Shown one piece after another: positions 27,361-39,359 of a DNA stretch of 64,000 nucleotides. The stretch's first letter is position 1. Every line of letters begins with the position of its first letter. The position numbers and the translations under genes were made by a program. The notes under the pieces were generated by a model, which had not been told where the DNA came from, did not search any database, and saw only the letters and a program-made list of their open reading frames with translations. The DNA comes from Camarhynchus parvulus. Its lineage: Eukaryota > Chordata > Aves > Passeriformes > Thraupidae. The stretch covers positions 16,539,733 through 16,603,732 of the forward strand of contig NC_044574.1 of assembly GCF_901933205.1 (NCBI RefSeq), in the 5' to 3' direction.

Positions 27361-27966
27361 GCCAGTACAGCACACTGCTAATGATTGCAATAGCTCTTTC
27401 AGAGTGCTAAGCTTTGATTTTGAAAGATGCAAGGCCTAAAAGATTAAATTCATAAGGTATATTGATATTTCTCCTTTGCTAGTTAGTAAACTCACAAATT
27501 CTCTGCATTGCTGGTCACAGCAGTACAGAGAATTTCATCAGAAGCCTGTGAAATATGCAGAATTAGAAGGTCAAACAGTACATTTGTGGCACAGCTGCAT
27601 GTTTAAGATGTATAAATGCACATATGGTAGATGTACATTTGCAAAAAGGATATGTTTAAAATAGAAGAAAATGTAATTTTGAACCCTTTTCTCTCAGTAT
27701 CTGTAGTTCCACTGTGTTCTCATTGATGCTGAAGATGCTCTGCTGCTCAGTCAAGCCAGAGGTTGTGGGGCATGCCTTCAGTTTGAATTTCTACGAGTAG
27801 CACTTTGGTTTGACAAGTCTGCTGAATAGAATAATATATTTTTACCAATTTTCTGAACACTGTTAGGTGGGTTTACGTTAAAAATTTTTTATTCAGTACA
27901 AGTACTGACAAGTGACAGCTCTAGGTCAACGCTGAGGGAAGGGGGAATGTTACGTGCCTTAGTTGT

Positions 27967-28008
27967 TTTACTATTGAAGTAAAACAGGTTATTTACTATT
28001 GAAGTAAA
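27967..28008. repeat. 17-bp direct duplication
   Basis: tttactattgaagtaaa occurs at 27967-27983 and again at 27992-28008, identical, separated by 8 bases. Confidence 0.85.
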
Positions 28009-29043
28009 TAGCAGGCAGAGCACATCTAAAACTGGTCCTGCTCTACTGTATTTGTTTTTCTATGATTATAGAGAATTCTAGAGCTGCCATGCAATTTCAC
28101 CTTTGCTATAATTTTAGGTTCTTTATTCAGCAGGCTGTATTTAGCTAATTTTTTCTGTGCTCTGTTTGACATTTTGTTTGACATTGTGTTTTCCTACATT
28201 ACCTGTCAGATCTAGATACTTGTCTATTTACTGCAAATATTCACTAATCTGAACCACGATTTTCTAGGAGCAATCATGGTTCCCACAGGAAGCAAGAAAT
28301 ATAGTGAGAGACATTATCACCACACGTTATACTAAATTTCATTTTGCCATTCTAGACACTCACAGATTTTTGCAAAGAAATAAGATTAATGTGTATTTTA
28401 ATTTTCTAGACCTCTTGTCAATAAGGTTGCCATTTCACCAGGAACACAGCAGAATTCCCAAATCAGACACTGTGCAGTGATTTGTTTCTTTTCTGTCTTC
28501 TAGTTAGCTTCTATTTGAATTCTTTTTCCTTTTCCTTTTTATTTTTTTTTCCCTGGCATCATTCTCTAAAGGTGTAAAGCACATTGAAATATGGGTTGTC
28601 TCCAAATCTTAGTTCCTGAGTACATCTTCCTGTCCATAAGAGAGTGATCATGTCAGTACATCTCTGACTGCCCACAGCTTGGAGTCCAAAATACGCAAAT
28701 TTTTATAGTCTTAAATATTTGTGAAATATTGATCTCTGTGGAATATCTGTCTGATGTCTGCCTGTGTCAAAAGAACTAGGCAAATTTATTTCTCAGAAAA
28801 TTTCAGTAACTTTGGTCAAGTTAGCACCAACCTAATTTAGTTAACATTGTGCATATTAAAAACGCAAACTTTTCCTTCTATATTTTCAGGAATGAGTCTA
28901 GAATGCCATTTTGCCTCTTATCATGTTACAATAGCTTCATAAACCCTGCTGTGAAGAGCTTGTTTTCTCTTAGTTTTCCTGGCCTCTCCTCCTCATGGAC
29001 CTTTCACTGGAGTTTTCCACATCCTTCTTCAAATGTGGATCAC

Positions 29044-29434
29044 TGTGGTATTTGCTGGGTCCCCAGGATGAAGGAGGAATTGAGAATCTGACTCCATGTT
29101 CTTAGAAGACTAATTTATTATTTTATGATATTATAGTATATTAAAGAATGCTATAGTAAAACTATACTAAAGACTAGAGAAAGGATGCTTACAGAAGGCT
29201 TAACAAGATACTAATTAGAAACTCGTGACTGACTCCTCAGAGTCCCAACACAGCTGGATGATGATTGGTCATTAAGTAAAAACAATTCACATGAAACCAA
29301 TCGAACAACCACCTTTTGGACAATCCCCAAGCACATTCCAAAGCAGCAAAACACAGGGGAGGCAATCAGATAATTATTGTGTTCATTCTTCTCTGAGGCT
29401 TCTCAGGGATTTTTCAGAAAATATGACAGTGACA
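29044..29434 (-). mobile_element. Solo LTR of a songbird ERV family
   Basis: On the plus strand the unit runs from tgtggtatttgctgggtcc to gaaaatatgacagtgaca; the minus strand is the sense orientation and also begins TGTCAC. Blocks I recognise as an LTR family common in songbird genomes are tgactccatgttcttagaag, aatttattattttatgatat, aactatactaaagactagag and tctctgaggcttctcaggg. An AATAAA poly(A) signal lies on the minus strand at 29119-29114, in the R/U5-proximal part as expected. The flanks gatcac (29038-29043) and gaccac (29435-29440) form a 6-bp target-site duplication with one C/T difference, supporting exact boundaries. No internal retroviral sequence is present. Six-base duplications are typical of alpha/beta-retrovirus-like (ERVK-type) insertions. 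Confidence 0.88.
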
Positions 29435-29549
29435 GACCACAAAACTAAGCACAAGGTAGTCTAGTTTGCTAAACTGTATCGGGTTAAACTTCCCCTGATC
29501 CTACTTGATGTTCTTCAGTTATGCTCATAGGTGCTCCAAGAGCTCTCTT
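29435..29549. other. Short unassigned stretch between LTR and CR1
   Basis: About 115 bases with no recognised content. Confidence 0.5.
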
Positions 29550-30115
29550 TGCTGCAGGTTGCTGACAGTTGCGCTGATGTCACTATCCACATGACCCGTA
29601 TGCCACTGCTTTCCAAGCATCAGGCTGTCCTGCATCACTTCCTTGTGTCTGAACTGAGGAGCCAGGGATTTGGTGGGTTGACCAGTCAGTGGATACAGAC
29701 TTGGCTGCTGGGTGGCTGAACTCCAGGAGCTGTGGCTGTCAGTGCAATGTGCGAGTGGAGACGAGTGAGCAGGGCTGCTCCTCAGTGGGCACTGCTGGGG
29801 CCGGCACTGTTTAACGTCCCTGTCAGTGGCAAAGGGGGAAAAACTGCAGAGGGATGTACATATAGTGACTGGACAAGGGGGAAGGGCTTTAAAATGGAAG
29901 AAACTAGGTTTACATCAGATATTAGGAAGAGATTCTCTACAGTGAGGGTGGTGAGGTGCTGGAACAGGTCGCCCAGAAAAGTTGTGGATGACCCATCCCT
30001 GGAGGGGTTCAAGGCCAGTTTGAATGTAGCCCCAAGCAAGCTGGGGTAGTGAAAGGTGTTTGTGCTCATGGCTGGGGGTTGGAACTACATGCTTTTTAAG
30101 GTCCCTGAAATATAA
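29550..30115 (+). mobile_element. CR1 LINE fragment with internal deletion
   Basis: Two parts of CR1 are joined. Part one (about 29550-29840) encodes decayed ORF2 reverse-transcriptase sequence: residues like LVSELRSQGFGGLTSQWIQ and, in another frame, ALLGPALFNV, corresponding to the RT fingers/palm blocks on either side of the Q-G motif. Part two (about 29885-30115) is the far C-terminal/3' region: atattaggaagagattctct, gaggtgctggaacagg, catccctggaggggttcaa and ggttggaactacatgc. The stretch encoding the catalytic A-D-D box and the following several hundred bases are missing, so there is an internal deletion near 29845-29880. The usual terminal octamer repeats are also absent. The open frames of 62 and 105 codons here are fragments of this pseudogenised LINE. 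Confidence 0.88.
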
Positions 30116-31019
30116 TAATAAAGCCACATGTACTGTTAACTATTGTGTGTCAATGGAATCTGAATAATTATAATATAGTGTGACACAGTAAAGCTAATAG
30201 CTTTTAATGACTGTGTTCTTGCAACAATTACAAAATTTGTAGATGAATAATTAGCTGGAAAATAAAGATGCTGATTTTGGTCAAGTTTCACCAATGTCAC
30301 AATAAAAAAGTGAGATTAATATAAAATTAGTGAATAGAAATAATTCATTACATGCATTGTATTTAACTTTTACAGGCATGAATATATGATAAAAAACTTC
30401 CCACATGTGACAACAGGGGTGATTCAAATTATTAATAATTCTACAGCTGAACTACATGAATTTTAGATTTGTTTGATACACATGAAATATTCTCACCTAT
30501 GTGGTCCATTGTTCTTTTAATGCAAGAAACACAGTATTATGTCTTATTATCTGTACTGTATCGTTCACTAGTTAATCTCTGTCAGTGTACTTTACTTTTG
30601 GCATTCTCTCTCTTCCGAGATAACTTGTCCAGATCACTTCATCTTCCTTCGTTCAGAATGTTAAAAGCTCAGGAATACGTGCACATCCAGGTATGCCATT
30701 TAGATGTTTAAGGAATTTTCAGACAGGTGCCAACTGACTTCTAAGTTCTCCTGACTGGTGGTCACAGAAATAGGAACTTCTGGGGTCATTTGCTTAGACT
30801 TAGTGAAAGAACATCCAGTTCGGTTTGAAATTGGCATAGACATTCCATGTGTTAAGACAAAAAGCAATTAGAAGGAGCTGATATTTTATGCCTGATGTTA
30901 GTTCTACTGTCTTGTGTAAAATTCATCCTTTTCTTTTGAGCTTTGTCAGTTTATTTCCCTGACGCTTTCACTAAGGGCTTCAAACAAAAACTAGAATGGT
31001 TGTTCACTGTTCTAATTCC

Positions 31020-31052
31020 GGGGGGGGGATTGGGGTGGGGGGGCTGGGGGTG
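31020..31052 (+). repeat. G-quadruplex-like tract
   Basis: G9-ATT-G4-T-G7-CT-G5-T-GG. Four runs of at least three G with loops of 1-3 bases satisfy the standard intramolecular G-quadruplex pattern on the plus strand. It is isolated in AT-rich DNA, and no promoter features are seen around it. Confidence 0.8.
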
Positions 31053-31320
31053 GTTACTGCCCTGCAGTTTTCTTCACATTGTCTTAAGATCTTTTTCTCC
31101 CTTTTTGTTTTTCACCTAACTATTTTTATCCTTTGCTACTGCTCAAGTCTTCAATATGCACTTTAAATCTCTTTTCCTTCTACAGGGCTCCTTTTGTTAT
31201 GTTATATATAATGGGTCAAAATGATCTTGGGCACAGAGCCACAATATAAAAGTAGGAATTAATATGGACCAGTGCTCTTAGACTGAAAAAATGCTTACAG
31301 TCATTTGAAAACCAAAGATA

Positions 31321-31339
31321 AGAGAGAGAGAGAGAGAGA
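31321..31339. repeat. (AG)n microsatellite
   Basis: Nine to ten uninterrupted ag units. Confidence 0.9.
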
Positions 31340-34300
31340 AAGGCATATTTCTAAATTCTTTGCAAATGAAAGAGACAGGATTGCTGTTTAAGGGAGTTTC
31401 AACTGAGCACAGAAACAGACTGAATGCAATCAATCAAAAAAGATTTATTCAAGAGTCATAAATTAGGCTCTACCTTAGATTCCTTCTGTCTCCCTTTCTT
31501 ATATATCATCTCTTGTCCTGACATTGAGTCTGAAGTATTTCCTCCAGCTAGTAAAGAAAGATTTTCCAAACTCAAGAGTCCAATTAGGAAAAATGTTCCC
31601 CTGCCTTTCAGCATTGCATTATCTGAACCAGTTCCCTCCAGAGCACCATCTACAATGGAGGCATTTATAACTGAAAGTATCTCAGTAGGAAGGGGTACTC
31701 ACTTATTGTATGAAAAATTGAAAACTACAGACTGAAAACAGGCACAGCTTGAGTGCTGCAGTATACCTGCTTTGTGTCTGTTTTATGACTGAGGCAGTAT
31801 TCAGCAATTGTGAGGGAAAGACACGGTAAAGATGGCCTGAAAAGTTTGATAAAAAGTAAGAAAAGTGGTTCCAGGCCAGCTGCTATGAGAAGGGTCCACA
31901 GTTACAAGTGCTCATTCCAATTTTCAGCAAGGAATTATTTCAGCAGCTTTTGTTTTAAGAATTCCCTTGGCTTTTGAAACTGCCTCCTTCAGTGGCACTT
32001 CCAGTTCCTGCAACAGCCCCTCTCCTGTGAGTTAGCTGGCATCTCCTCATCTGTAAGGGAAAGATTTAAAAAATAACAAACTTCAGCCTCTTTACCTCCA
32101 TTGTGAAGGTTTTGTCAACAATCACAAGAGGTAGAAACATTCTCAGTTGCTAGTTCATCATGCGCTGATGAATGGGTCTCTTAGCTGTGCTGGCACAAAG
32201 GTCTGTGCACCCACAGTCTGCTTGCAGTGAACTGATTTGGCTCTGAAACACTTTTCTCTCTCTCCCTCTTCTCTTTCCCCAAATATACTTTAAGCCAGAG
32301 CAGTTGCCCAGATTTGCTCTCAGCAGAGGCATAAAAGTGGTTTTGCTGTAAGAACTGAAAGGCTAATATGGTGCACAGAGAGGAGTGGATAACATCAGAG
32401 GAGCCTCTTTTGAAACAGCCTGAAGAACTGGTGCTTTATTAATGTCAGCAGGGGCTGGAAACACAGACCCCACGTGCTTTAATTACATTACCTATAATTT
32501 AAGTGCATGTTGGATGTTTGGGGATGCTGGAGAGATATCAATGAATATTTACTCTGTTTTCAGAAACAGGTTTCTATACTATGGTTGCTCCTGAGTGCCT
32601 TATATGTTCTTCTTTAAACACAGTATTTCTGTCTAATTATCAATTAAAACAGCCAGGCAAGATCTGACTGTTATTTCCTTTCAATTTGCCTGTGCTATCG
32701 GTATTCTCCAGCTTTTCCATCACTGTGAGTTCATTTGTTTTCCTTGTGACAGCTGATGTCAAGCTGATCTGTATTTATCATCTCACCTTCAATATTAACT
32801 GGGATGTGCCACAATTAGAGCAGCTGACATTTTGCTGTAGGCAGAACCAGAATTATATTGTGTGTGTTCTCTGTGGGTCACTCATCTGGCTACCCTTTAC
32901 AAAAACACAGATTATTTAGATTCATTGTTAGGCAGTTCTCTTCTGTTTACACAATATGCCACTCATTTTGGATCCTGGGCTGGCTGGGTTCCTGCTCCTC
33001 TGTATTGCAAGGAGTTAATGTTCAGTTGAGAGAGAGAGAGCAGGGGTGGAAATTAGAATGATCAAGATGATGGAAATCTAAATCAGAAACTTAACAATGA
33101 CTAAGGTAATTTCTGGCTCACCAAAATGTTGTGATTTTGAATTGTCTCTGAATCAGTGAGAGGTTGATGGAGCAGTGTCTGAAAAATACATCCCTGAGCT
33201 AAGCAGACCCCAAAGATATGAGCACAGTAGTTGGCTTACACTGTTGAGGACAGAGCAGAGGAATGTATCAGCAAGCTGTGGTTCAGGGAAGGAAAAATGG
33301 CTTGTAAAAGGATGAAATAGGTGAAGATTCAAATCTGTTTTTATTTCACAGAAATTATTTACAAGTGCTTTCTATCACTTCAGAGTAAGTATCTGACTAT
33401 TTTGAAGATTAATTGAAATGAAATATTGCTGGCCTGTGATCTGAAGAAGGAGAACAAAACCAAAATCACATTTGTGTGACTTTCAAGTAGCTTTGGACAA
33501 GCATCTGAAGTCAAAGTTCACCTAAAATGTTAGTGTTGACCTTCCATTGGTTTAAAAGGATTGTCATTGTATCTGCAACATTGTCAGACCCAGCGACAAT
33601 GTCAGCTTGCTGTCCAGTTACACTGTGTCACATGGAGTTTCGTGCCATCAGACATGATAGATTGAGCTATGCCGTGTCACTGCCTGATGGGAGCTGGCAG
33701 AATGTGGGACAGTGATAAGAAAAATACTCAGCATCTTTGCAAACCTAGTAAAAATCAAGATACAGATGCCTAAGGTTCTTACATGAAATATTCTGGTGAA
33801 GAAAGCAGATGTCTTTTCATGTTTTATTTCTTTATAATATTTGGAAACATCTTGGCTTTGTTTGAACTACTACACTAGTTATCTAATGATGATGTAATGA
33901 TGTGGTAGGGATCAGTTGACATCATGGCTGCTAATAAAGTGGCAGTCAACAAAGTCACCTGCTCAGCAGGTTAGAGAATGGAGAACACAACCTCAACTAC
34001 CAAAAACTGGTTACTGTAATAACTTCAGCCTTCAGGGTGCAATGCCGTGGACACTCTGCTCACCTTTCAGTTGCCTTTATTCATTTAGCTTGGCTAAGCA
34101 CTTTGTCACAATTTCTTCTTCGATTGCTTCTCCAGTGTTTGTAACATCTCATCTTCCTTGAAAACATAAAAATACTCCAAATTTTGCTTCAGGCTATTTT
34201 CAAGCAAAATTGTGTTCCCTCCATAAAATGAGTCAATTCAAGTATTTAGTCTCTGTATATACTATGAAGGAAGGATAAAAGTCACACATAAAACCTCTTT

Positions 34301-35639
34301 ATGTATATGGGCAACATCTTTCAAGAAGCAGGCTAAAATCTTGAACCCTGGCTGTCTGAGTTAGACACCCATATTTGCTCTCTGAAATTTTATCTCCACT
34401 TTGCTCTGAAAAGTGGAAATTTGGTACAAAGCAAAAATGCTCTAAAGCTATTTCTGGCCACACCTGGGGAGAAATTAGAAATAGACAATGAAGTCAGTTG
34501 TTGGATGTAACACTGCTCATTTTCATCTGTCTCCTAACATTTAGAATTCTTTGCAAGTTTTATTCTATTTTCTTTTTATTTTCGTTTTTAAGCAAGTAAT
34601 GGCAAACAAGTCATTATTGGTGAGAAAAAATATCATCTGTTAGAACAATTGTTAGAATATTTCTCAGATCACCCTGGCCTGGGGGGAGGGGAGAATACTC
34701 CACCACAATTATGCACAGAAGTATGTCACACCTGCAGCAGAAGCAGCAAATTTAAAATGAGCAGAGGCTGAGAAAAACTGCTCCAAATTTAACTTAATTA
34801 TGATAATTCACTGCTTTGTTCATGTTTCATGATTAAGGTGACATGCAAAGGCTTTTTAAATGGCAAAGAAACACAGGTAAACTGGAAAGTGCATTGTGCC
34901 ATTGTGGAACAGAACAAGTCAAGAATCATGCATTCTTCAAATATTTCACAAAGAGGTTAGATAAACTAGACTATCCAAGGTTAGTTAATTTAACTGCATT
35001 CTCACTGCACATAGACTAAGTCTTAACCTCAGCATCTCACTTTATTTACTCTAGAGGAGGCGAGAAGGCTTCAGTGGGTTCAAGGGGACTTAAACTCCAG
35101 GTTTGGTCATAAGCTTAACTTTAGGGCAAACATCATTCTTTAAGTCTTCTCACGCTTTTTAACCTAAACCAAGAAATAAATTCCTGCTTTCCTTTCCCAG
35201 TGCACAAGTTTAACAGACTTCTAATTAATCATCTTCAACATGTAACTCCTTGTACCTTTTAGCTTTTCATTTTGGTGGCTTTGCTAGTTGTCTTGTTAAT
35301 TTTCCACTCCAACAATCAACAAAAATGGATTTTATTTTCTGACTATTTCAGATTTATTGGTACATGTTCAGAAAATGAGAATTTTGTTCCAAAAAAAAAG
35401 AGTAAGATTTCAAGAATTGGTTCATTCATTATCAAGACAAAAACTAGATTTCTTGAAAAAATGAACCACTTTGTGATTGCCAAGATGTTAATGCCTAGCA
35501 CTATATTCTGAAAATATACTCAGAGACTCAAAACAGTAACATGGTCTAAAGATAAACATGGGGAAATGTTTGTCGGGAGAACTATTATCTTGTATTAAGT
35601 CAGCTGATTTATCTTTAGTAGCATAGCATCACTGTTGCT

Positions 35640-36010
35640 GGGCCACTGCCTAACCCCAGTCTGTAAATTCTTGCTGGATCATCATTGCCCCTGTGCAGGC
35701 AAGTGCCCATCCTGGCCTGTTTATCCTTATCACACTCCAGCTGTGTGAGCTGTCCTGCCATGTGTCTGTGATCCTAATGAGCCTGGAGCTCTGCAAGGGC
35801 AAGCAGACCTCTGATTCCCCCTGTTCACTCACCATTCTGTGAGAGCATTATTGGACCAGCACTTCAGATGGTGATTTCCCAGGGAAAGTGTGAGCACATT
35901 CCCCATCAGGCCCTTCTTTGTGTGCATGATTTTAGGGATACCCTTCTTTCAGCCCTGGTTTCAGCCTTGATTATGAGGTCTCTGTTGTCTACAGCAACTT
36001 GAACACTCTT
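35640..36010 (-). mobile_element. CR1 LINE fragment, ORF2 endonuclease region
   Basis: The minus strand encodes a decayed piece of the AP-like endonuclease of CR1 ORF2. From 35835 down to 35650 the frame carries ITDTWQDSSHSWSV, matching the family's I-T-E-T-W-W-D-x-S-H-D-W motif (the E of the family consensus, a catalytic-site residue, is D here and the second W is Q). After a frameshift upstream, hlkcwsnna-like residues (near 35865-35840) correspond to the L-K-C-x-Y-x-N-A start of the domain. The fragment lies in the 5' half of the element; the reverse transcriptase and 3' end are not adjacent. Boundaries are approximate. Confidence 0.82.
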
Positions 36011-37904
36011 CTTGCCAAACTGTTTACTTTCCTGTGTGTTTTTTATTGAATTATTTTATGAATCCTGGTCATTGTGGGTGCAAACTGACAGCAAGACTAA
36101 AATTGATATTCATTTATGCAGTGCATAGCTTGCAGTATTGGCAAAATACATGTGCTCACATTATTAGACAAACAATATGGGATCTTAAGGACTAATAATG
36201 ATCATCTTTCAAGGCTGTCTTGGATATTTTAAGAAAGCTCTGTGTCACCTTACATTGCTTGATCCAAAAGGACATGAGAAACAACAATATTTTTAAATAG
36301 GAAAATCTAATAACTTATTCCATGTGAACTTATGAAGAAAAAGAGTTACTGTATGTTTGGTTTAAGTAATCATTTAGCTTTATTTAATTTTCATATTACG
36401 GTCTCAGTTCAGAGAACAAGTGTTTGTCTCATGTCTTTATTTGTGCCTCACACAGTTCACTACTTTTTAATTCATTACCTGAGAGGTTTAATATATTGGA
36501 CAATGATGCTTTAAATCTTTGGGTCCTTATCTTAGATAAAATGTTTTTCCCTACAGTTCAGGCATGGAGTGATCTGGAATAACAACAATTAAACCTGCCT
36601 TCAAGGTAAATACTATGGGTAGATACTAATAAAATGCTATGCAATTCATCATAGCTGAATATGCATATGCATGTCCATTCAAAGTTATCTTAGTTCCACA
36701 TAATATACCTGTCAGCAACAGTGATGAAAGAGATAAGCCACTCCCTAGTCTGTTCATTCTTTTAAAATAGCCAGCTGGCAATTCCTGGACTTCTAGTCTT
36801 CAAGAGATCTTCAAGACAAATGATGGTTAATATCAAATGCCCAGTGAAAAGATAGTTTTTGTTTGAAAAATATTCTATATGTAAATTTTCATTATTTGTT
36901 AAGTACTCTGACAATAAAAAGGGATACTGGTTATGTTTAGTTCTATTGTGGGCATTTTTTGCCGCACATTTTCCCACTTGTGCCATTCTGAAGCATAATG
37001 TGTCATAAGAGGTAGTCAAGATAATTTTAAGAAAGCTGCTGAGAGTCTGAAAGAACATCAAAGTCTGTTAAATATTTCCTTTCATATCTTCAATGCATAT
37101 TTTACATATATATAACATTTGTATTGTTCTCTTGCAGCTAATGGGCATCTCACAGCTTAATTAAATCCCTAAATTACTGGTTATTTAAACCAGGAAGCAG
37201 CAAACAAGAAAAATAGTTTCCTCAGAGCAGCATGATGCTTCCAAGGAACCAGAAAAGTTTGCCATGGCAACTTTGAAGGGATGCTTTTTTATTTTCAAAA
37301 AGGCTTGAGAGTTGTGGTGTCTTGGTGATACACCCTAGAACAGGAAATTTGCCTGCTAATTATTTTCTTTGTTCCGAACAAAAAGAATAAATGTGCCCTT
37401 TTTCAGTGGTACATGAATTGCAGTATTTGACAGTATTGTTTTTGGAGTTTGACAGGTATCTAAGTAGTGACAAGGTTCAGTATTGAGGAGGCTAAAGGCT
37501 GATCTGAGAGCTTACAGCTGCTTGAAAGGCAGTCACAAAGCTGACACACTCACGATGCCCCTCTCGGTAGCACCAGATGACACAAGGAGCAACAGCTGCA
37601 GACTGCACTTGGGGACATTTGCCTTCCTGTGACAAAGACAGTTACCATAGGTCACTTCCAACTAATGTTTCTGGCTTCTAAAAAGACCAAATGAATGATA
37701 CTAAATTAATGCTTATAAATTTTAATTAAATACTGTTTTACCTTATATTTTATCAGATGGCTGTATTAAATATCTGAACTTTAACATACTGATGACAAGT
37801 TTCTTATTCTCCCAACATTCCACATAGTAAGGTCATAATATAAGGACAAAACTTCTCATTTGTTTTCAACTGCAGCTCTACAATGGGAAAAAATAAACGT
37901 ATTA
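36011..37904. other. Unique AT-rich DNA, no gene seen
   Basis: No recognised content. A splice-like pair around 36557-36605 encloses a 49-nt segment with stops in all three frames, so it is not a coding exon. Confidence 0.55.
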
Positions 37905-38010
37905 GATTAAGAGATTCATAGATTGTGATTCTGCAAAGAACAACTGTCAGCACCTAATCTAACCTCCTGACTGCAGGGCCTTTCCAAGTTATTACTTGTG
38001 TAACTAGACA
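37905..38010 (-). mobile_element. Ancient CR1-like LINE, 3' end relic
   Basis: Reads as the reverse complement of an old CR1 3' end: gagattcatagattgtgatt, followed by cacctaatctaacctcctga and a gcagggcc block. This is the layout of turtle/crocodilian-type CR1 termini as I remember them. Only about 100 bases are recognisable; the right boundary is uncertain. Confidence 0.6.
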
Positions 38011-39359
38011 CATCATTTAGGAAAAAAAAAACCTTGCAAATGTGATATGACATTTTCAGTGAACTTGTAAGCCTGGTAATTGCAACAGTGCCTATGTCTC
38101 TTCAGTCCTTGCATTTTCTCACTCATTATTTTTTTCCAGACATTATCAACAGTGATTTGATGTTTCTCTTTATTGTTCATTGATAAAGATATCAATCAAG
38201 ATAAATCTGAGAGGCTTTACCATACATCCCTCAATAGAAAAATAGCTTTTTGATAATTATTTACTGCTCATATCTCTGTGTAGACCTATTCACCCATCTT
38301 TTAAAATATTAGTGTTTGCTTTTTAAATTTTTTACTTAGTTAAGGGATTCCTTTTCACATCTCAGTTTAAAAAACAGCAATTAGTTTTTCCATGTATCTT
38401 TCTCATTTTCTTTCTTTTGATGAGGTTTCCCACAAATTTTATATGTGGGGATTTCTTTTTGATCTTCTTAAAAAAGTGAGGACATTACTGCTCATGTCTC
38501 CCCAAATTGATAAACATTGTTAAATCTGATGTCCTTTGAACGCACATCAAACCTCAGACTAATTTTGTCTGAAACTTTTTCAGTATATCTCATTTCATCT
38601 AAAATAGATAATTCAAATTCTATTTCTACCAATAAAAACAGACCAACTCTTCCCTCTCCCAATATAGAGGTTTAAAAACTATACAGAAGTTTGAGGGGAA
38701 TGTAAATAAATAAAGACAAATTTCACTAGCATTATAAGAAATGAGGTTACCTATGAACAAAATTAGTGAAGAAGCAGCTTAACAAACTACCTTCAGATAA
38801 TTGTGCGCATGAGATTCTTCTACCTTCTTTTAATTAATATTTGACTTTTTCTTAAAACACTGCTGCTAGTTTCCATTTGAAACATATAATCTGGTTGTCT
38901 CCAGCTCTCTTTTCTTCACTGTAATGGAAAGTTTTCTGTTTATCACTTTACCCTCAGAAGTGCGCCCAAATCATGAGAGGTGAATTTTCAAAACAGGTCC
39001 TGAATGTACCACAGTTTCATTAAGAGATGAAGTTTCTCATTAAAGATGTCTTTAAGTTATTTGGTAACAGAGATTTAGCATGATCTTTCTTAAAAGAAAA
39101 AGCTTTTTTATTTTAATAGAGAAAAAGAGTATTTTCACTTCTTACTAATTGTTTTTGCATAAATGTTCCAATATATTCCTTCTAGAAATGCGAGGAAAAA
39201 GTACAGATAATTGCTTTACATAGCTGTACTATGTTAGCAAATAAATTAATGCAATTAGTGGTTTTATTCTGTGTCTGTATTCAGCAGCTAAGAACAGAGT
39301 GTACAGTTCTTATTGTTCTTATTATTCTTAAAATCACAAGCAGCAATTTATTGTATGTT
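38011..39359. other. Unique AT-rich DNA, no gene seen
   Basis: No recognised content. The left few hundred bases could be unrecognisably diverged continuation of the LINE relic at 37905. Confidence 0.5.

Larger units (their letters stand above)
14746..29043. other. Unique AT-rich DNA, no gene seen
   Basis: About 14 kb without a recognised gene or transposon. Inside it are a G15 run (16662-16676), twin hairpins (19182-19243), a perfect 9-bp-arm hairpin (20730-20750), an A-rich/G-run tract (24169-24197), a short-unit tandem repeat (27280-27360) and a 17-bp direct duplication (27967-28008). The larger open frames at 16086-16503, 22529-22831, 23122-23436 and 26827-27186 have no recognisable domain, and several overlap frames on the other strand. 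Confidence 0.55.
30116..35639. other. Unique DNA, no gene seen
   Basis: No recognised transposon or exon. It contains a G-rich tract (31020-31052), an (AG)n run (31321-31339) and a candidate 33-nt micro-exon with good splice signals (33352-33384), discussed as an observation. Open frames up to 103 codons (31424-31735) show no known domain. Confidence 0.55.

Noticed and set aside
36557..36605. Possible exon between ttccctacag and gtaaat
   Set aside because: Stops in all three frames; at best a non-coding exon without further support.
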